The position numbers and the translations under genes are program-made. From assembly GCA_947095535.1 (NCBI GenBank), contig OX352773.1:87020670-87084669 (forward strand): DNA of 64,000 nucleotides. Reading direction: 5' to 3'. Under the pieces are notes generated by a model, which saw only the letters and a program-made list of their open reading frames with translations, made no database searches and was not told the origin of the DNA. Numbering within the stretch: position 1 is the first letter of the stretch; every line of letters starts with the position of its first letter. The stretch is from Poecilobothrus nobilitatus. Lineage: Eukaryota; Arthropoda; Insecta; Diptera; Dolichopodidae. Below are positions 63,005 to 64,000 of the stretch, piece by piece.

Positions 63005-63833
63005 GTATATATATTTTTTTTTATTTATTTTTGTTTTAACTAAACATTTTTTAATCAATTTTTTTAACCTCATTAATATTTATTAAATATTCATTTTTAC
63101 ATTTGATCAATTATTGTTTTAGATGAATTCTGTTGGAATTGTTTTTGTAAATTTTTTGTTCGATTTTTTTTTTTTTTGATTTTGAAACGGAAATGAATTG
63201 ACAAGATACGGTATATTTAGCTTGTGGATTTTAAAATATGAGAAATTATAAACTTAAGCTTTAATTTATTAGTAAATTTTCCATAATTTTAATATGTTTT
63301 CATTCATTTTGTGGGTAATTTGTCTCCTGAAAACAAATAATTGTCATATTGTAAAGTAAAAAAAAAAAAACGATTTCAGTGCAACACATAAATCTCCTAA
63401 ATTTAGATATATTTCGACAGAATTCATTATTATCTAATAAGTTTCTATCTATTTAAAAACATTTTATTTTAACATATTATAAATGTTAGTGTTATATGTT
63501 TAGAGTTAAGTTTTTGCATGTTTTTTGGTTTTGGTGTGTGTATACTTCCATTTTTTTTGTTTAATTTTCATTCTAAATTTTTTTGTTTGTATTTTCTAAA
63601 CTCATTTCTCTTATTTTCTAAACTCATCTTCATTTTAATTATTTTTCATTATTTTATCACTATTTGTTTTTGCATTTATGTACTAATCATAAATTCAGTT
63701 TTTCATTATTAGCATGAAGAAAAAAGATTAAAACTAGCACTTAAAAAGTGTACTGACTAAAATTATTTTGTTTTTCTAAATTTTTTTAATTTTCTTTTTT
63801 CTCCAAAAAAAAAAAAAAAATTAAAACCAAAAG
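63005..63833 (+). other. beta-spectrin intron between coding exons 1 and 2
   Basis: An 829-bp intron has donor CAG|GTATAT and acceptor CAAAAG|ATT, phase 0. A plausible branch point, TACTGACTAA, lies at 63751-63760. A pyrimidine-rich stretch at 63761-63804 is separated from the AG by 16 A residues and a short TTAAAACCAAAAG, an unusual arrangement. The rest is T-rich filler with no recognisable element. The splice junction is fixed by the uninterrupted spectrin reading across it. Confidence 0.9.
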
Positions 63834-64000
63834 ATTCAAGACATCACAATTGAAGAAGTTGATAATAAGGAAACAAAATCAGCCAAAGATGCTCTATTAT
63901 TATGGTGTCAAATGAAAACTGCCGGTTATCCAAATGTTAATGTTAGAAATTTCACAACATCATGGCGTGATGGTTTAGCATTTAATGCAATTATACATAA
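63834..64000 (+). CDS. beta-Spec: beta-spectrin, coding exon 2 (start of second CH domain, cut by window end)
   Basis: The exon continues exon 1 in phase 0. It reads [19 protein letters not shown], then [18 protein letters not shown], then [19 protein letters not shown], and is still open at base 64000 (55 codons plus two bases). This is the linker and the first helices of the second CH domain of the actin-binding region; the W-R-D-G-L-A-F-N-A motif is diagnostic. The acceptor AG is at 63832-63833. The rest of the CH domain, the spectrin repeats and any PH domain lie beyond the window. Confidence 0.96.
   Translation, partial: MQDITIEEVDNKETKSAKDALLLWCQMKTAGYPNVNVRNFTTSWRDGLAFNAIIH

Noticed and set aside
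1..64000. CRISPR array, operon, rRNA or bacterial-type mobile island
   Set aside because: No regularly spaced repeats with unique spacers, no clustered genes and no rRNA text; the window is clearly eukaryotic.

Overview
The window looks like nuclear DNA of an insect, most likely a dipteran. The base composition is extreme: roughly four-fifths A+T by eye, with poly-T and poly-A runs of 10-24 bases every few hundred bases and many TATGTATGTA/TACATACATA motifs. The only recognisable protein-coding gene is at the right edge. There, a spliced gene encodes the amino terminus of beta-spectrin, nearly identical in wording to the fly protein. The dipteran assignment rests on that similarity and on general sequence texture, so it is an inference.

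Layout. From 1 to about 62,290 there is no convincing host exon. This stretch is AT-rich intergenic or 5' intron DNA carrying scattered remnants of transposable elements. Three decayed LINE (non-LTR retrotransposon) carboxy-terminal fragments lie on the minus strand near 0.5, 15.5 and 32 kb. A tRNA-derived SINE family has six copies (2.8, 5.7, 14.7, 35.9, 38.7 and 53.3 kb). A second SINE type at 40.8 kb shares the tRNA-like head and central hairpin but has a different 3' end. A short retroposed insert with a CAA-repeat tail lies at 17.4 kb. A broken Tc1/mariner-class transposase lies at 34 kb. Small elements with inverted termini lie at 45.6, 54.1, 59.2 and 61.0 kb. Several inserts still have readable target-site duplications of 9-12 bp, which fix their boundaries.

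From 62,291 to 64,000 is the 5' end of the beta-spectrin gene: a spliced-in 5' UTR with one tiny upstream ORF, coding exon 1 (154 codons), an 829-bp intron, and the start of coding exon 2, which runs off the window. The upstream 3' splice site at 62,289-62,290 implies at least one non-coding exon farther left, so part of the upstream DNA may be intron of this gene. I could not place that exon.

The most interesting material is in the repeats: (1) a foldback-like element at 61,047-61,638 whose ends are inverted arrays of a 16-bp repeat, with a probable relative at 45,618-45,977; (2) the modular SINEs, where one tRNA-like head plus hairpin is joined to two unrelated tails; (3) a SINE whose A-box head is triplicated; and (4) a compact element with 47-bp inverted ends and internal copies of the terminal motif. 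I saw no CRISPR array, operon, intact rRNA or tRNA gene, and no convincing new enzymatic system.
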